Assembly: GCA_963708675.1 (NCBI GenBank)
Contig: CAVPTO010000003.1
Span: 1,116,001-1,180,000 of the forward strand
Reading direction: 5' to 3'
DNA from: DATAXP01 sp963708675
GTDB lineage: Bacteria; Planctomycetota; Planctomycetia; Pirellulales; PNKZ01
DNA length: 64,000 nt
Numbering within the stretch: the stretch's first letter is position 1; every line of letters starts with the position of its first letter. Of the stretch, positions 43,811-54,417 are shown piece by piece. The position numbers were made by a program, and so were the translations under genes. Under the pieces are notes generated by a model, which saw nothing but the letters and a program-made list of their open reading frames with translations, was not told the DNA's origin and made no database searches.

Positions 43811-46800
43811 AACGCTGCAAACGGCTTCCAATCACACTCGTGGCTGTCGTTGCAACCCTCTTGGGCGTCTGCGAAAGCGCGCCAGCTGCCGACACGGACG
43901 CCGCGACGCCGAGCCCGCTGCGCTATCGCCGCATCCTCGCCCCCGCTGATTCCATCGCCGAATGGCCTCGTGGCAACGGGCGCTATCTTCCCGTTGAACC
44001 TGCAGAGTTCGACGAACTGATTCGAGAAGCGCAACGAGGCTCTGGGGTGTCGCCGTTGGCTCCACGGTCGACGATTGCCTCGGTCAGACTTCAAGCGCAA
44101 CTCGTCGATGAACAAACTCTGGGTGGAACGGCAACGCTCGACATCGCGGCCGCGTCCGAAGAGAAGCCTATTGGTGTGACGCTGACGCCATGCAATCTGG
44201 CTGTCGAATCGTTGCGATGGCAGGAGGAGGACGGCGATGTCGCTATGTCAGGCAATCGCGACAGCAATTCGATGCTCATTGCACCCGGGTCTGGCATCGC
44301 GAACATGTCCTGGTCATTGGCCGGCACTCGCGAGACGACCGGCGCCGTGCAATTCAACTTCATTTTGCCGCCCTCCGCTCAGCACAAACTCACACTCGAT
44401 CTGCCGGAGGCGCTTGTCCTCTCAGCCAGCAGCGGTTTAGTGACGGAAGAACCGGCCGTTGAGGGGCAGACGCGTAGGTGGCGAATCGATCTCGGCGGGA
44501 CAACGCGCACCGCCATACGACTTTCCTCGCGTCAGACGGATCGTGCGAATACGCCGATCGCTCTGGTGCGTACGAATACCACGTACGAGCTCTCGCAGCG
44601 TGGAATCGATATCGCTGCGCAGTGGAAGCTCGACCTTCAGCAAGACGCGCTTCGGCAAGCCGACATCACGATGGACCCGATGGTCCGCCTCGTCAGCGTC
44701 AAAGTTGGCGATGTGCCATGCGCGTGGACGGTGGTCGAGGCCGACGTGCATCAAAGGCGTGTCGTCGTCGAATTGCCGGAACACGCCCGGGGGACGCAGC
44801 GCACTCTGCGACTGTCGGCGCTGTCGCCGCTGTCGGCCGACGAGTTCTTCGACCTTCCACACATCATGCCCGGCGGTTCGCTCGCATGGCAGGAAGGAAC
44901 GTTGTCGTTAATCGTTCCGTCAACGTACGTTCTCAAGCACCTGATGCCGAGCCATTGCCGGCAATCGAAGGCGAGCCAACTCACGGCGCCGCTGCTCGGG
45001 CAGTCGTTGGAGTTTCAGACTTACGCCCCCGACGCCTCAGCGCGGTTGCTCGTTGCGCGACTACGAGAGCGACCGCGCATGGCTATGGGCACGGCCATCA
45101 CGGTCGGCGATGCGGGTTGTTCGGCTCGTGTGACGGCTGATTTCGAACTGCTGACGGGCGACCGTTTCAATCTGCACGCACGTGTCGGCCCCGGCTGGAT
45201 GATCGAAGCCGTTGAAACGTCGCCGTCCCACGCGATTGGCGATTGGAAGGTCGAAGCCGCGGAATCCGGACCGTCGAAACTCGACGTTCGCCTTGCGAAA
45301 GCGCTCACGCCTTCGCGTCCAATGCGTATGGTTGTCACCGCGCGTCGATGGTGGCCGGACGACGCACGACGCCTCGGCCCCGAAGAATCACTCGTCGTTC
45401 GTTTTGACGACTGCACGTCGATCAGCGATCTGCTCTCGCTGGCGGCAGAGTCACCGAAACGCGTCAGAATCCAAGGCGTCGACAACACGCTTCTGCTCGA
45501 CGCCAAGCAGCTCTCGCAAACACAGCGCGAGCTGTTGGGCGATGAACCTTCCGACGGAATTCTGGACCGCTCGCGAATCGAAACCGTCTGGCGAGCTTCG
45601 ATGGTTAAGGAGCCGCCTCAGTTCACGAGCACGTCACTGGTCGAGGCAATCGTCGCCGACGGATCGCTGACAGAACGATACGTGATTGGAATCACGCCGG
45701 AATCACGCCCCGTCGATCGTGTGCGAGTCCGCCTCACACAGCCACGCGACGGTACCGTGTATTGGAAGACGAACGTGCGCGGGGCGATGCTCACCGCTCG
45801 TCGCGTGTCTCATGCGAGCGCGGCGAAAGCCGACCCTTCATTCGTCGGCGAGGTTTGGGAACTGCGATTTGGCACTCCGCAGGCTGAACCGTTCGAGCTG
45901 ATCGGTCAACGGGTGACCGCCAATCCTTCCGATACTCCGGTTAGCCTCGCGGCGGTCGAGCGTGCAACGCAGCAAGATGGTCGCGTCGTCGTGCTACGTC
46001 AAGGAATGTCGAACGTCGTTGTCGACAACCGTGGCTTGTCAGAAACCTGGCCCGATGCGAACGCAACAGCCGACGCGAAGACGCCCGATGAAGTCTTGGC
46101 TTCGTTTCATTACGAGCCGCTACGTGAAGTGGCCAGGTCTGCCAGCGAAGGGCTGCGCCTCACGTTTCCGGAAGACTCGGCTCCTCAGCCTGGCGCCGTC
46201 GTGCAGTTCGCGACGATCGATTCGCGCTATGAAGCCTCCGGGCGATCAACGCATCGCGCGCGGTTCGGCATTCACAATCGTGGCCTCGATCGTTTGACGC
46301 TCGCCGTACCGGAAGGCGCGTCGCTCACGGGATGTTGGCTCAACGGCGATTTCGTGAAGCTTGAAGCAGCACAGTTGTCGCTGCCTGCTGATGAAGAGTT
46401 CTGTGATGTCCTCGTGGAACTGTTGTCGCACGACGACCCGTTGGGCACGCTGTCGCATCGAACGCCGGTGACCGTGGGTGTTTCCATTCCCGTGATGGAA
46501 GAACGTCGCACCTGTTCTTTGCCTCCAGACTACGAGCTCTTGCGACCGACGAGCGATCCCGTCACCCCGATCGCAAAGCGGCTATTCGGGTTTCTTGCCC
46601 GCGATGGCAGCAGTCGGCCTTTCGACCCCATGTCTTCAACGGCCTGGGCGCAGCTCATCGACACCGAAGGGTCGCCGTCGAGTTTGGATCGTGACGTCGA
46701 GTCGCGAGGTTGGACGACCTATTCGATCTCATTCCCGACAGATGCGTCGCAGAGCGTCTCGATTGTCGCGAGCAGCAGCGTGCGCGCATGGAGCGGGGCT

Positions 46801-49800
46801 GCGGCGCTGCTTTGTTTAGGCGTGATGCTCTGGCTCGGCAAGCAGCGAGTCGGCTTATGCGTGTGGCTTTGCTGCGGGGCGCTGCTAATCACGCTTGCCG
46901 CTCCTACTTGGCTCACACCTTTCACGTCTGCCTTATTCGTCGGCTCGCTGTTCGGATGCGTTGCCGTCGTCGTGAGCTGCGTGTGGTCGAACGGTCATTC
47001 GGCAGAAACGACGCTTGAGCCGCGATCGCAGCTTGTACAAGAACCTTTGCGACTCGGCCTCGTTCTTCTCGCGATCGCCACGCTCGAGGCCGGTCTCGCG
47101 TTCGCCGACGACGACGAAACGCCTCAGGAGGCTGCGAAAACCGAATATCGTGTCTTCATCCCCTGCGATGACCAAGGCAAGCCAACGGGCGGTCGATATT
47201 CGGTGCCCGAAGACTTTTACAACGCGCTCGTCGAGCGTGCCGGCAGCGCCCACGGAACTTCGCCGGCTTGGGCACTACGTGCGGCGAATTATCGCGCCTT
47301 GCTTTCCGATAACGTCGCAGGGCGCGGATTGGAAGTCTCGGAACTGATCGCAACGTTCGACATCGCAGTCGAACGCGTCGGCGTGAAAGTTCTTCTGCCG
47401 CTGCGACGCGAGGCGATGAGCAACGCCGAAAACAGCATCAAGCTCGACGGCCAACCCATCGATGCGGTCTGGGACGACGCGTCGACGATGTCGTTCGAAG
47501 CGCCGACGCATGGACTCGCGCGACTCGAAGTCGTGTTGCGTCCGAGCGTGCAGGTATTTGCCGACGGAACCGGATTCGATCTCGCGGTTCCTACGCTTCC
47601 CAATTCGAAGTTGCACGCCGTCGTTCCTGCGGACCGCGAGATCGAGGTCACTTCGGCTCTCGGCGTCACGCGCTGGTCGGGTGACAAATCGTCACTCGAA
47701 GCAAGTTTGGGCGATAGCCGTCATCTTGCGATGCGATGGCGAGATGGGCCTCGCGCTGCAGCGACTTCGACCGAAGTCGACGAATTGCTGTGGCTGAAGG
47801 TGCGCCCTGGTTCGGTCGTGCTCGATGCCCGCTTGAATGTGCGCGTGACGCCCGGGGCGAGTGTTCGAGAAATACAACTCGCGATCGATCAGCGCCTGCG
47901 GCTTCTCCCATCCAGCACGCCGTCGATAAAAATCACCGAGGCGCCGTCAACGAGCGACGCCACGGACACTCGCAAGGTCCTAGTGACGTTTGCACAGCCA
48001 ATCACGGATTCGATCTCGGTCCCCGTCTCGATGCTCCTGTCCGAATCCAGCGGTCTGGGGCGATTTCGTCTTCCGAAGTTCTCGGTGACGGGCGTCTCGA
48101 CGAGGCGTCGCTGTTTGGCAGTCACGGTCGATCCGACGCTCGAGTTTCAGACGCACGACGACGCTTCAGTCGATCTGATGAACGCAGCGCAATTCGCCAC
48201 GTTATGGCCTGGTATCGTGCCCACGCCCCAGCTCGCCTACGAATTGTCCGGCGTCGAAACATCGTGGCGGCTTGATACTCGTCCGACGTTGCCGCAGACG
48301 ACGGGACGACAGTCGCTGGTTTTGAACGCCGGCGCTACGCGGCTCGACATCGGCTACGAAGCGCAACTGTCGACGGGGTCGGGCTACGTCTTTCAACATC
48401 GCTTGCGTCTGCCGCCTGGGGTCGAGGTGGAAAGCGTCTCGCTGTTGGAGGACGGCGCCGAGCGGGCTCAACATTGGGCGTTCGACGAACAAGGGACGTT
48501 CACCGTGTTCCTTAGCGATGCCGTCACGGGCTCGCAGTCGCTCAGCGTAAGGGCCTCGATGCCGTTGTCGGCCGACGCGCCGTCGCCGCTGCCTCTCATC
48601 GGTTTGAACGCGGTGCCGCTTGCCGGGATGACGGTCACGCTGCTGAGGCAAAATAACATCAGCGCTTCGCTTGAAAACGTCATCGAGCTTGCCGAAGTGC
48701 CGCAATCGACCACGAACGATACACCTGTCGAACGCGGCCGCCTTGTAGGTAAGTGGACGGTTGCCAGCGATCGCGCGTCGGCGACGCTCAAGGTCACCGA
48801 CGATCCGTTGCGTGTCGAGGCGGAACAGATCGTGACGTTGGCTCGCGAAGAGCAAAGCTGGACTGCCGAGGCCGCGTTATCGTGGCGAGTCAGCTCGGGC
48901 GTGCTCGATGTTTTGCGGTTCGAGATTCCTTCGAGCTGGCGAGGACCGTTTCGCATCACGCCTGCTGCGACCAGTGAAGTGATCGAGCTGCCAGGTCAGA
49001 ATCGTTCGATCCTTGTCATCTATCCGGCCGCGCCGGTGCGCGACGAGTTGCGGCTCACGATCTCGGGCCCGCTGAACAGCGCGGCAGGACAAAACGTGGT
49101 CGCGCCTGCGATCGTTCCGCTCGACGTGGCCCGCTCGAAGCGGTTCGTGCGATTGCCCGTGCAAATGGGCCTCCAACATGCCGTGTGGGAAACGGTCAGC
49201 ATGCGCCACGTCGAACCGAGCAACAAGGTTGACGTCGATCGAGCCTCGGCTGTCTATGAGTGGTACGAGGAGCTTGGCAACCAACCGGTGGCGACGCTGC
49301 GAAGCCTTCAGAGAGTCGCGGCCATCGCGCGATGCTATTTGGCCGATGTTTCGGTCACCTGCGGCGAAGACGACTTGTGTCGCGGCACCGTGACGTTTGA
49401 TGTCGAGCTTGCCGACGCCGCGACGTGCAGTCTCGCGCTGCCCAACGGCGTCGAACTGCTGCAGGTCGTCGTGAACTCACGCCTGATGACGATCTCACCA
49501 CCTGAAGCTCAGCACGTGACGGTCCCGGTCATTCGCACGACGCTGCCGCAGCGCCTCGAAGTTTCGTTCTCCGCGCCGATGCAGCGCAGCTGGGCTTGGC
49601 AATCGCCGACGATCGACGCCCCGACGATTGCTGAGCTTCCGGCGGAACGGACGCTGTGGACGATCCATCTGCCGTCCGGTTATTCGAAACCGACGATGAA
49701 CGCCGCCAAACCCGTTTTGGCGGTTGCCCAGGACCTCGTGCGGCTCCAGGCAATCGCCGAGGTCGCGAATCGCCCCAACGATGAAGCCTCGTCGCTTGCG

Positions 49801-50397
49801 GCCGATGAAATCGCTCGATGGGCGGAAACATGGCAACACAGCTGGCTCGAGGTCAGGCAACGCATCGCACGTGAATCGTTGACCGCGCATACCGGCAACC
49901 AGGTGCCGAATCTGGCAAGCAAGCTCGCGGCGCTCGATCGCACTTGGACGACGTTGTCCGACCGACTTGGCGTCTCGAACGAAGAGAAGTCGCTCACGAC
50001 GCCTCATGCGCCGACGCCTGCGTGGATGACCACCGCTGCGACGTTGCATCCGACGGCCCGCCTGGCCGTGCAAGGCGCGTTGTCTCACGTCACCGTTACG
50101 TCGCATCGGCTGCAGATCGACGACATCGCGCGCCGTGCGTTGGCCGTTGGGATACTCGGCCTCGCCGTCGTTGTAATAGCGACGCGACGGCTGTGGTCCG
50201 AGGCGGTGTGGCTCGACGCGCTGCGACGCTGGCCGCAGCTTTGGATCGCCTTGATCGGCGTCGCGTGGTGGCTGTGGCTGGAGCCGAGCGTTATCGGCCT
50301 ACTTGTGGTCGCCGGTTGCGCCGCGAGTAGTGCTGCAAGCATGCTGCGAGCCACGAAACACACGGCAGAACCGACGGTTCGCATCGTAAAGTCTTGA
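43807..50397 (+). CDS. giant exported, membrane-anchored beta-rich protein B, two fused units
   Basis: 2,196 residues from the GTG at 43807, with a signal peptide (RLPITLVAVVATLLGVCESA). Unit 1 opens with YRRILAPADSIAEWPRGNGR and YLPVEPAEFDELI, runs through about 950 beta-rich residues, and ends in three membrane helices (residues 991-1058). Immediately after comes a second signal-peptide-like segment, LRLGLVLLAIATLEAGLAFA (about 1081-1100). Unit 2 then opens with EYRVFIPCDDQGKPTGGRYS and VPEDFYNALVERA and ends in membrane helices (about 2110-2182). So the protein looks like two protein-A-like units joined in one frame. A TTG at 47047 could start unit 2 separately, but has a poor binding site. 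No known domain recognised. Confidence 0.75.
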   Translation: MKRCKRLPITLVAVVATLLGVCESAPAADTDAATPSPLRYRRILAPADSIAEWPRGNGRYLPVEPAEFDELIREAQRGSGVSPLAPRSTIASVRLQAQLVDEQTLGGTATLDIAAASEEKPIGVTLTPCNLAVESLRWQEEDGDVAMSGNRDSNSMLIAPGSGIANMSWSLAGTRETTGAVQFNFILPPSAQHKLTLDLPEALVLSASSGLVTEEPAVEGQTRRWRIDLGGTTRTAIRLSSRQTDRANTPIALVRTNTTYELSQRGIDIAAQWKLDLQQDALRQADITMDPMVRLVSVKVGDVPCAWTVVEADVHQRRVVVELPEHARGTQRTLRLSALSPLSADEFFDLPHIMPGGSLAWQEGTLSLIVPSTYVLKHLMPSHCRQSKASQLTAPLLGQSLEFQTYAPDASARLLVARLRERPRMAMGTAITVGDAGCSARVTADFELLTGDRFNLHARVGPGWMIEAVETSPSHAIGDWKVEAAESGPSKLDVRLAKALTPSRPMRMVVTARRWWPDDARRLGPEESLVVRFDDCTSISDLLSLAAESPKRVRIQGVDNTLLLDAKQLSQTQRELLGDEPSDGILDRSRIETVWRASMVKEPPQFTSTSLVEAIVADGSLTERYVIGITPESRPVDRVRVRLTQPRDGTVYWKTNVRGAMLTARRVSHASAAKADPSFVGEVWELRFGTPQAEPFELIGQRVTANPSDTPVSLAAVERATQQDGRVVVLRQGMSNVVVDNRGLSETWPDANATADAKTPDEVLASFHYEPLREVARSASEGLRLTFPEDSAPQPGAVVQFATIDSRYEASGRSTHRARFGIHNRGLDRLTLAVPEGASLTGCWLNGDFVKLEAAQLSLPADEEFCDVLVELLSHDDPLGTLSHRTPVTVGVSIPVMEERRTCSLPPDYELLRPTSDPVTPIAKRLFGFLARDGSSRPFDPMSSTAWAQLIDTEGSPSSLDRDVESRGWTTYSISFPTDASQSVSIVASSSVRAWSGAAALLCLGVMLWLGKQRVGLCVWLCCGALLITLAAPTWLTPFTSALFVGSLFGCVAVVVSCVWSNGHSAETTLEPRSQLVQEPLRLGLVLLAIATLEAGLAFADDDETPQEAAKTEYRVFIPCDDQGKPTGGRYSVPEDFYNALVERAGSAHGTSPAWALRAANYRALLSDNVAGRGLEVSELIATFDIAVERVGVKVLLPLRREAMSNAENSIKLDGQPIDAVWDDASTMSFEAPTHGLARLEVVLRPSVQVFADGTGFDLAVPTLPNSKLHAVVPADREIEVTSALGVTRWSGDKSSLEASLGDSRHLAMRWRDGPRAAATSTEVDELLWLKVRPGSVVLDARLNVRVTPGASVREIQLAIDQRLRLLPSSTPSIKITEAPSTSDATDTRKVLVTFAQPITDSISVPVSMLLSESSGLGRFRLPKFSVTGVSTRRRCLAVTVDPTLEFQTHDDASVDLMNAAQFATLWPGIVPTPQLAYELSGVETSWRLDTRPTLPQTTGRQSLVLNAGATRLDIGYEAQLSTGSGYVFQHRLRLPPGVEVESVSLLEDGAERAQHWAFDEQGTFTVFLSDAVTGSQSLSVRASMPLSADAPSPLPLIGLNAVPLAGMTVTLLRQNNISASLENVIELAEVPQSTTNDTPVERGRLVGKWTVASDRASATLKVTDDPLRVEAEQIVTLAREEQSWTAEAALSWRVSSGVLDVLRFEIPSSWRGPFRITPAATSEVIELPGQNRSILVIYPAAPVRDELRLTISGPLNSAAGQNVVAPAIVPLDVARSKRFVRLPVQMGLQHAVWETVSMRHVEPSNKVDVDRASAVYEWYEELGNQPVATLRSLQRVAAIARCYLADVSVTCGEDDLCRGTVTFDVELADAATCSLALPNGVELLQVVVNSRLMTISPPEAQHVTVPVIRTTLPQRLEVSFSAPMQRSWAWQSPTIDAPTIAELPAERTLWTIHLPSGYSKPTMNAAKPVLAVAQDLVRLQAIAEVANRPNDEASSLAADEIARWAETWQHSWLEVRQRIARESLTAHTGNQVPNLASKLAALDRTWTTLSDRLGVSNEEKSLTTPHAPTPAWMTTAATLHPTARLAVQGALSHVTVTSHRLQIDDIARRALAVGILGLAVVVIATRRLWSEAVWLDALRRWPQLWIALIGVAWWLWLEPSVIGLLVVAGCAASSAASMLRATKHTAEPTVRIVKS

Positions 50398-50549
50398 GCC
50401 ATCGCTCGAAGGCCAAGGTCTAACGCAACACATCGCCTCAGATCGTCTTGGCACGATCGGGGGCTTTTGTTACGGTACGCCCACTTGTCACATACGGCTC
50501 GCATGCTAGCCGCTCGACAGTGTATCGGCCGACATGGAAGGAGGCCTAC

Positions 50550-51065
<516 letters not shown>

Positions 51066-51091
51066 CGATCGTTTGTGGAGATGTTGTTGTA

Positions 51092-51139
51092 GTTAGCTGC
51101 GTCGCTTGCGACGCGCTCCGCTGGCGCGTCGCGGCTAAC
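51092..51139. repeat. palindrome between convergent genes
   Basis: An inner 9-bp stem (GCGACGCGC, loop TCCGCTG, GCGCGTCGC) and outer arms GTTAGC/GCTAAC form a hairpin between the GNAT gene and the phosphodiesterase gene, which converge here. It probably stops transcription from both sides, although no T-run is present. Confidence 0.7.
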
Positions 51140-51144
51140 CGCAA

Positions 51145-51687
51145 TCATACGGTGACGATCGTCACGGCGATGTTCGGCAACTCGACGAGCGCGATCGTGT
51201 GTGTTCTCGCGCGATAAAGCGCTCCGGGATTCAGCACCAGCGTGCGACCACGCTGCTGCTGCGTCACTTGATGCGTGTGGCCGTGGCAGACCAGATCGTA
51301 TTCGCCTGCGGCGATCGTCGCTTCCAGACGGGTAAAGTCGTCGCCGTGCAACGCGGCAATTCGAAGGCCCGCCAGCGGTAAGTCAGCGAACCGGCCGTGA
51401 AACGTCAGGCCACACTTCTCGATCGCGGCACGTAGCGGCGCCTCGGGAAAGTCGACGTTTCCGAGAACAAAGTGTGTCGGCCATCGCGCGAAGAGCGGCG
51501 GAATCTCGGTCGTGCCGATGTCGCCACAATGAATGACGGCATCGACGTTCAGACTTTCCAGCATCCGCACGGCGTCGAGCGTGTTGCCGACGTGACCATG
51601 CGTATCGCTGACAACGCCTAATCGCACGTTGGCGGCCGTCTCGTAACGACTTACGACGTTCGCAGCGGTGTTGGGTGGCTCGCTCAT
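51145..51687 (-). CDS. YfcE-type metallophosphoesterase
   Basis: 180 residues from the ATG at 51687. All metal motifs of the calcineurin-like family are present: GVVSDTHGH, VIHCGDIG, LGNVD, ALHGDD and LVCHGHTHQ. The size is that of YfcE/MJ0936-type phosphodiesterases with broad or unknown substrates. Confidence 0.9.
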   Translation of the reverse strand: MSEPPNTAANVVSRYETAANVRLGVVSDTHGHVGNTLDAVRMLESLNVDAVIHCGDIGTTEIPPLFARWPTHFVLGNVDFPEAPLRAAIEKCGLTFHGRFADLPLAGLRIAALHGDDFTRLEATIAAGEYDLVCHGHTHQVTQQQRGRTLVLNPGALYRARTHTIALVELPNIAVTIVTV

Positions 51688-51776
51688 CGGGCTATTACAG
51701 ACTATAGTTTTCGCGGCGGACTGGGTTTTCAACCGCCGGCAATACCGGAGTCCGCCGAGGTAGCGGATCGTTTTTC

Positions 51777-52556
51777 ATGCTGTCGCCGCAGGGGATAAGC
51801 GTTTTGGCCGTCGCGGTCTTGGCCGGCCTGCTCATCGCGCTCGTTGCGTGGGTGGTCCAAGTTTACCGCCGATCGCCGTACACGCTGGCCCAATTCCCGT
51901 TGTACATGCTGAATCTCGCGCTGGTGCGCGTGCTGTGGCGAGCCGATATCATTGGTCGCGTCCCCTTCGGCCCCGGCGAAGGCGCGGTGATTGTGTGCAA
52001 TCACATTGGGCCGATCGACCCGGGCTTCGTGGCGCTGGCTTGCGGAAGGCCGGTGCATTGGATGGTCGCTCGTGAGTATTTCGAAGCACCGATTTTCGGC
52101 GCTGGACTGAGAGCGCTGCAAGCGATTCCCGTCAATCGAGGTGGCGTCGACACGGCCTCGACAAAACTGGCGGTGCGGTACGCGAAGGAAGGCGAACTCG
52201 TTGGGCTGTTCCCGGAGGGGCGCATTAACGAAACCTGCGACTTTTTGCTCCCTGGTCGACCCGGCGCGGCACTCATCGCGCTTAAGGCGCGAGTTCCCGT
52301 TGTTCCGTGCTACATCGAGAACAGCCCGTACGACGGCACCGTATGGGGGTTCTTTTTCATCTCGACCAAGACGCGGCTCACGATCGGCAAGCCGATCGAC
52401 CTATCGCAATACTACGAGCGTGACGAACAGTCTCGCGAGGTTCTGCAAGATCTGACGCTGCGCTTCCTGCGCGAGATCGCCGCGCTCGCCGGCCGGCCTG
52501 ACTATGAGCCGCGCGTCGCTGGCAAACATTGGAAGCAAGTCGAAGTGAGCGTTTAA
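51777..52556 (+). CDS. 1-acylglycerol-3-phosphate O-acyltransferase (PlsC family)
   Basis: 259 residues with an N-terminal membrane segment (GISVLAVAVLAGLLIALVAW). Catalytic motif I is NHIGPIDPGF (NHx4D), motif III is LFPEGRIN, and motif IV is VPVVPCYIENSPY. Family members acylate lysophosphatidate, feeding CdsA (encoded at 7868). Other acyltransferase substrates cannot be excluded. Confidence 0.88.
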   Translation: MLSPQGISVLAVAVLAGLLIALVAWVVQVYRRSPYTLAQFPLYMLNLALVRVLWRADIIGRVPFGPGEGAVIVCNHIGPIDPGFVALACGRPVHWMVAREYFEAPIFGAGLRALQAIPVNRGGVDTASTKLAVRYAKEGELVGLFPEGRINETCDFLLPGRPGAALIALKARVPVVPCYIENSPYDGTVWGFFFISTKTRLTIGKPIDLSQYYERDEQSREVLQDLTLRFLREIAALAGRPDYEPRVAGKHWKQVEVSV

Positions 52557-53026
52557 TCGCGCTTCGTTCGTTTGCTGTGATGACGCGAGCCCTTCTCTTC
52601 GGCTCGACGATGCGCTTCCTCGACGGAGTGCGACTCGGTAATCTTCGCGTCTTTCTGCGCGAGTTTCGCCAGCTCGCAATAATGCCCGTGCAGGACGTCG
52701 ATTTCTTGCTCGCTGAAGTTCTCGGCATTAATGAGCCGGTTGCTCGCCCCCTCGAGCGCCGCGACGATCTCGTTCAGCTTCAACTGAATCGCACGCGAGT
52801 CCTTGTTTTGAGCCCGCTGAATCAGGAACACCATGAGAAACGTGACGATCGTCGTTCCGGTGTTGATGACCAACTGCCAGGTGTCGGAGTAGCCGAACAG
52901 TGGCCCGGAAACGATCCAAATCGCGATCGTCGACACAGCCAACAGAAAGGCGATCGAGCTGCCGGTCCAAGCCGTGAGACGTTCGGCAATGCGTTCGAAC
53001 AGCTGTGGACGAGATGGAGGGGGCAT
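52553..53026 (-). CDS. low-affinity iron permease family protein
   Basis: 157 residues. Two membrane segments (SSIAFLLAVSTIAIWIVSGPLFG and WQLVINTGTTIVTFLMVFLIQ) are followed by QNKDSRAIQLKLNEIVAALEGASNRLINAE, the conserved motif of this family. The C-terminus is charged. The name derives from a fungal permease; iron transport in bacteria is not established. The gene converges with plsC, ends overlapping by four bases. Confidence 0.85.
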   Translation of the reverse strand: MPPPSRPQLFERIAERLTAWTGSSIAFLLAVSTIAIWIVSGPLFGYSDTWQLVINTGTTIVTFLMVFLIQRAQNKDSRAIQLKLNEIVAALEGASNRLINAENFSEQEIDVLHGHYCELAKLAQKDAKITESHSVEEAHRRAEEKGSRHHSKRTKRD

Positions 53027-53082
53027 ACGGTCCTTTTGCTTGAGGGGATCGCCCCTTTCATTCTAAGCAAACATGGCATCGA

Positions 53083-54207
53083 TCATGCGAAGCTTACGTT
53101 GTAGCGCTCGAACAACGAGCGAACGGCCCGCCGCTCCCCGCCGTCGCTGGGCGTTAGGAGCGTTACGATGGGATGGCCCCGCTCGATCTTGGTGCCCGCA
53201 TATGGAATGTCGGCAACACCAGGCAGGGCCGACGACGCAACCATGTCGAGCAGCTGCGATGTCAGTTGTTCATCGACGGTGAATGGGCAGCTCGCGAACA
53301 GGATGCGTTTTTCATAGACACCACATGCTCGGGGTGATGTCGAGGGAAGGCGGCCGTCAAGGCACGCGTCGCGATGCAAGCCGACGGCCGAGAAGTCGCA
53401 CGACCGTTCGAGCACTTCCATGCTCGCCGTGTAACGAGGGTTCACCTCGATCGGCCGCACACGTCGACCGTCGAGGACGAAATCGACACCGACCAATCCG
53501 ACGAGTTCAAACCGCTCAGCAAGAAACTCGCCGAGACGCGTCACCTCATCGAGAGCCGCCGCTTCGAGTTCGATAGGTCCGACTGACCCGAGATAGCAAA
53601 ACCCTTCCTTACTGTCGCCGTCGGTGCGACCAACGAGTTGTCGCGTTATGCCGAGCAGCGCCGCCCTACCCTCGGCCATCACGTATGCCGCCGAAGCTGG
53701 CAGGCCTTCGACAAACGCCTGCCAATAGTGTCGCTGCGCCTCGGCAGGAAGCATCCGACGTTCGTCCCAACGTCGCACATGTTCACCGCCACTGCGATCG
53801 CGCCGCTTGACGAGCCACGTGCCGTCACGCGGCAAACCATCAGGCGAGGCGGCAACGTCGGGCACGTCGAACCCGGCCCCGCACAATGCGCGAGTCAACA
53901 GGATCGGGTCGCGTACCTTGTCTAAACATTTCGAGTTGTTTCCCAATAATCGTCGCCGCGACGAGAGTCTCGCGACTTGCTTGGGATAATTCTCCAACCC
54001 GCCGGTGTACATCCACGGCGCGTCGGACATGCGATCGGCCGCGGTCAGCAACTCGTCCGGGTAGTCACGAACCGCCACCGTCTCGCATCGCGCCGCAAGA
54101 TCGGCGTCGGCAAACAGGTCGACGCACCGTGGCGTCATTCCCGCACGCAGCGCCGAGAACGCCGCCGCGCGTACGCTCGCGCCGATGATCAAAAGGGGTT
54201 CGGTCAT
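53083..54207 (-). CDS. ATP-grasp protein, probably linked to H4MPT-type C1 metabolism
   Basis: 374 residues with an N-terminal Rossmann-like pre-ATP-grasp segment (LLIIGASVRAAAFSALRAG). The ATP-grasp core includes WLVKRRDRSGGEHV and the metal-binding GVDFVLDGRRVRPIEVNPRYTASMEVLE. ATP-grasp genes of unknown precise role occur with tetrahydromethanopterin genes in methylotrophs. Here the gene is divergent from fae, with mtd after it, which supports a role in making or modifying the C1 cofactor (inference). MITE copy B begins 18 bases before its ATG and so forms its leader. Confidence 0.8.
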   Translation of the reverse strand: MTEPLLIIGASVRAAAFSALRAGMTPRCVDLFADADLAARCETVAVRDYPDELLTAADRMSDAPWMYTGGLENYPKQVARLSSRRRLLGNNSKCLDKVRDPILLTRALCGAGFDVPDVAASPDGLPRDGTWLVKRRDRSGGEHVRRWDERRMLPAEAQRHYWQAFVEGLPASAAYVMAEGRAALLGITRQLVGRTDGDSKEGFCYLGSVGPIELEAAALDEVTRLGEFLAERFELVGLVGVDFVLDGRRVRPIEVNPRYTASMEVLERSCDFSAVGLHRDACLDGRLPSTSPRACGVYEKRILFASCPFTVDEQLTSQLLDMVASSALPGVADIPYAGTKIERGHPIVTLLTPSDGGERRAVRSLFERYNVSFA

Positions 54208-54225
54208 GATTGTGTGCCAGTTTTA

Positions 54226-54368
54226 TTGATCCTCAGAAAACAAAGTTAATCGCGATGATGCTATCCATCACCGCTTGCGGTTTCGCGCGTATTGCCCGTG
54301 AGACGCGCGAAACCGCAAGCGGTGATTCTACGCGTATGAACTGGTTCACACGGCTTTCTGACGATCAA
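54226..54368. mobile_element. MITE copy B, 143 bp, TA-flanked, between ATP-grasp gene and fae
   Basis: Same length, orientation and design as copy A (27072-27214): terminal TGATCCTCAGAAAA (54227-54240) pairs with 54354-54367 with two mismatches. It has a perfect 24-bp internal hairpin (54267-54290 with 54303-54326, 12-base loop) and TA on both sides (54224-54225, 54369-54370). It fills most of the divergent promoter region of the C1 genes. Confidence 0.85.
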
Positions 54369-54417
54369 TAGCCGGCGATCTTGTTCGCCGCGTCTGGTCG
54401 CCGCCACGTACATCGGG

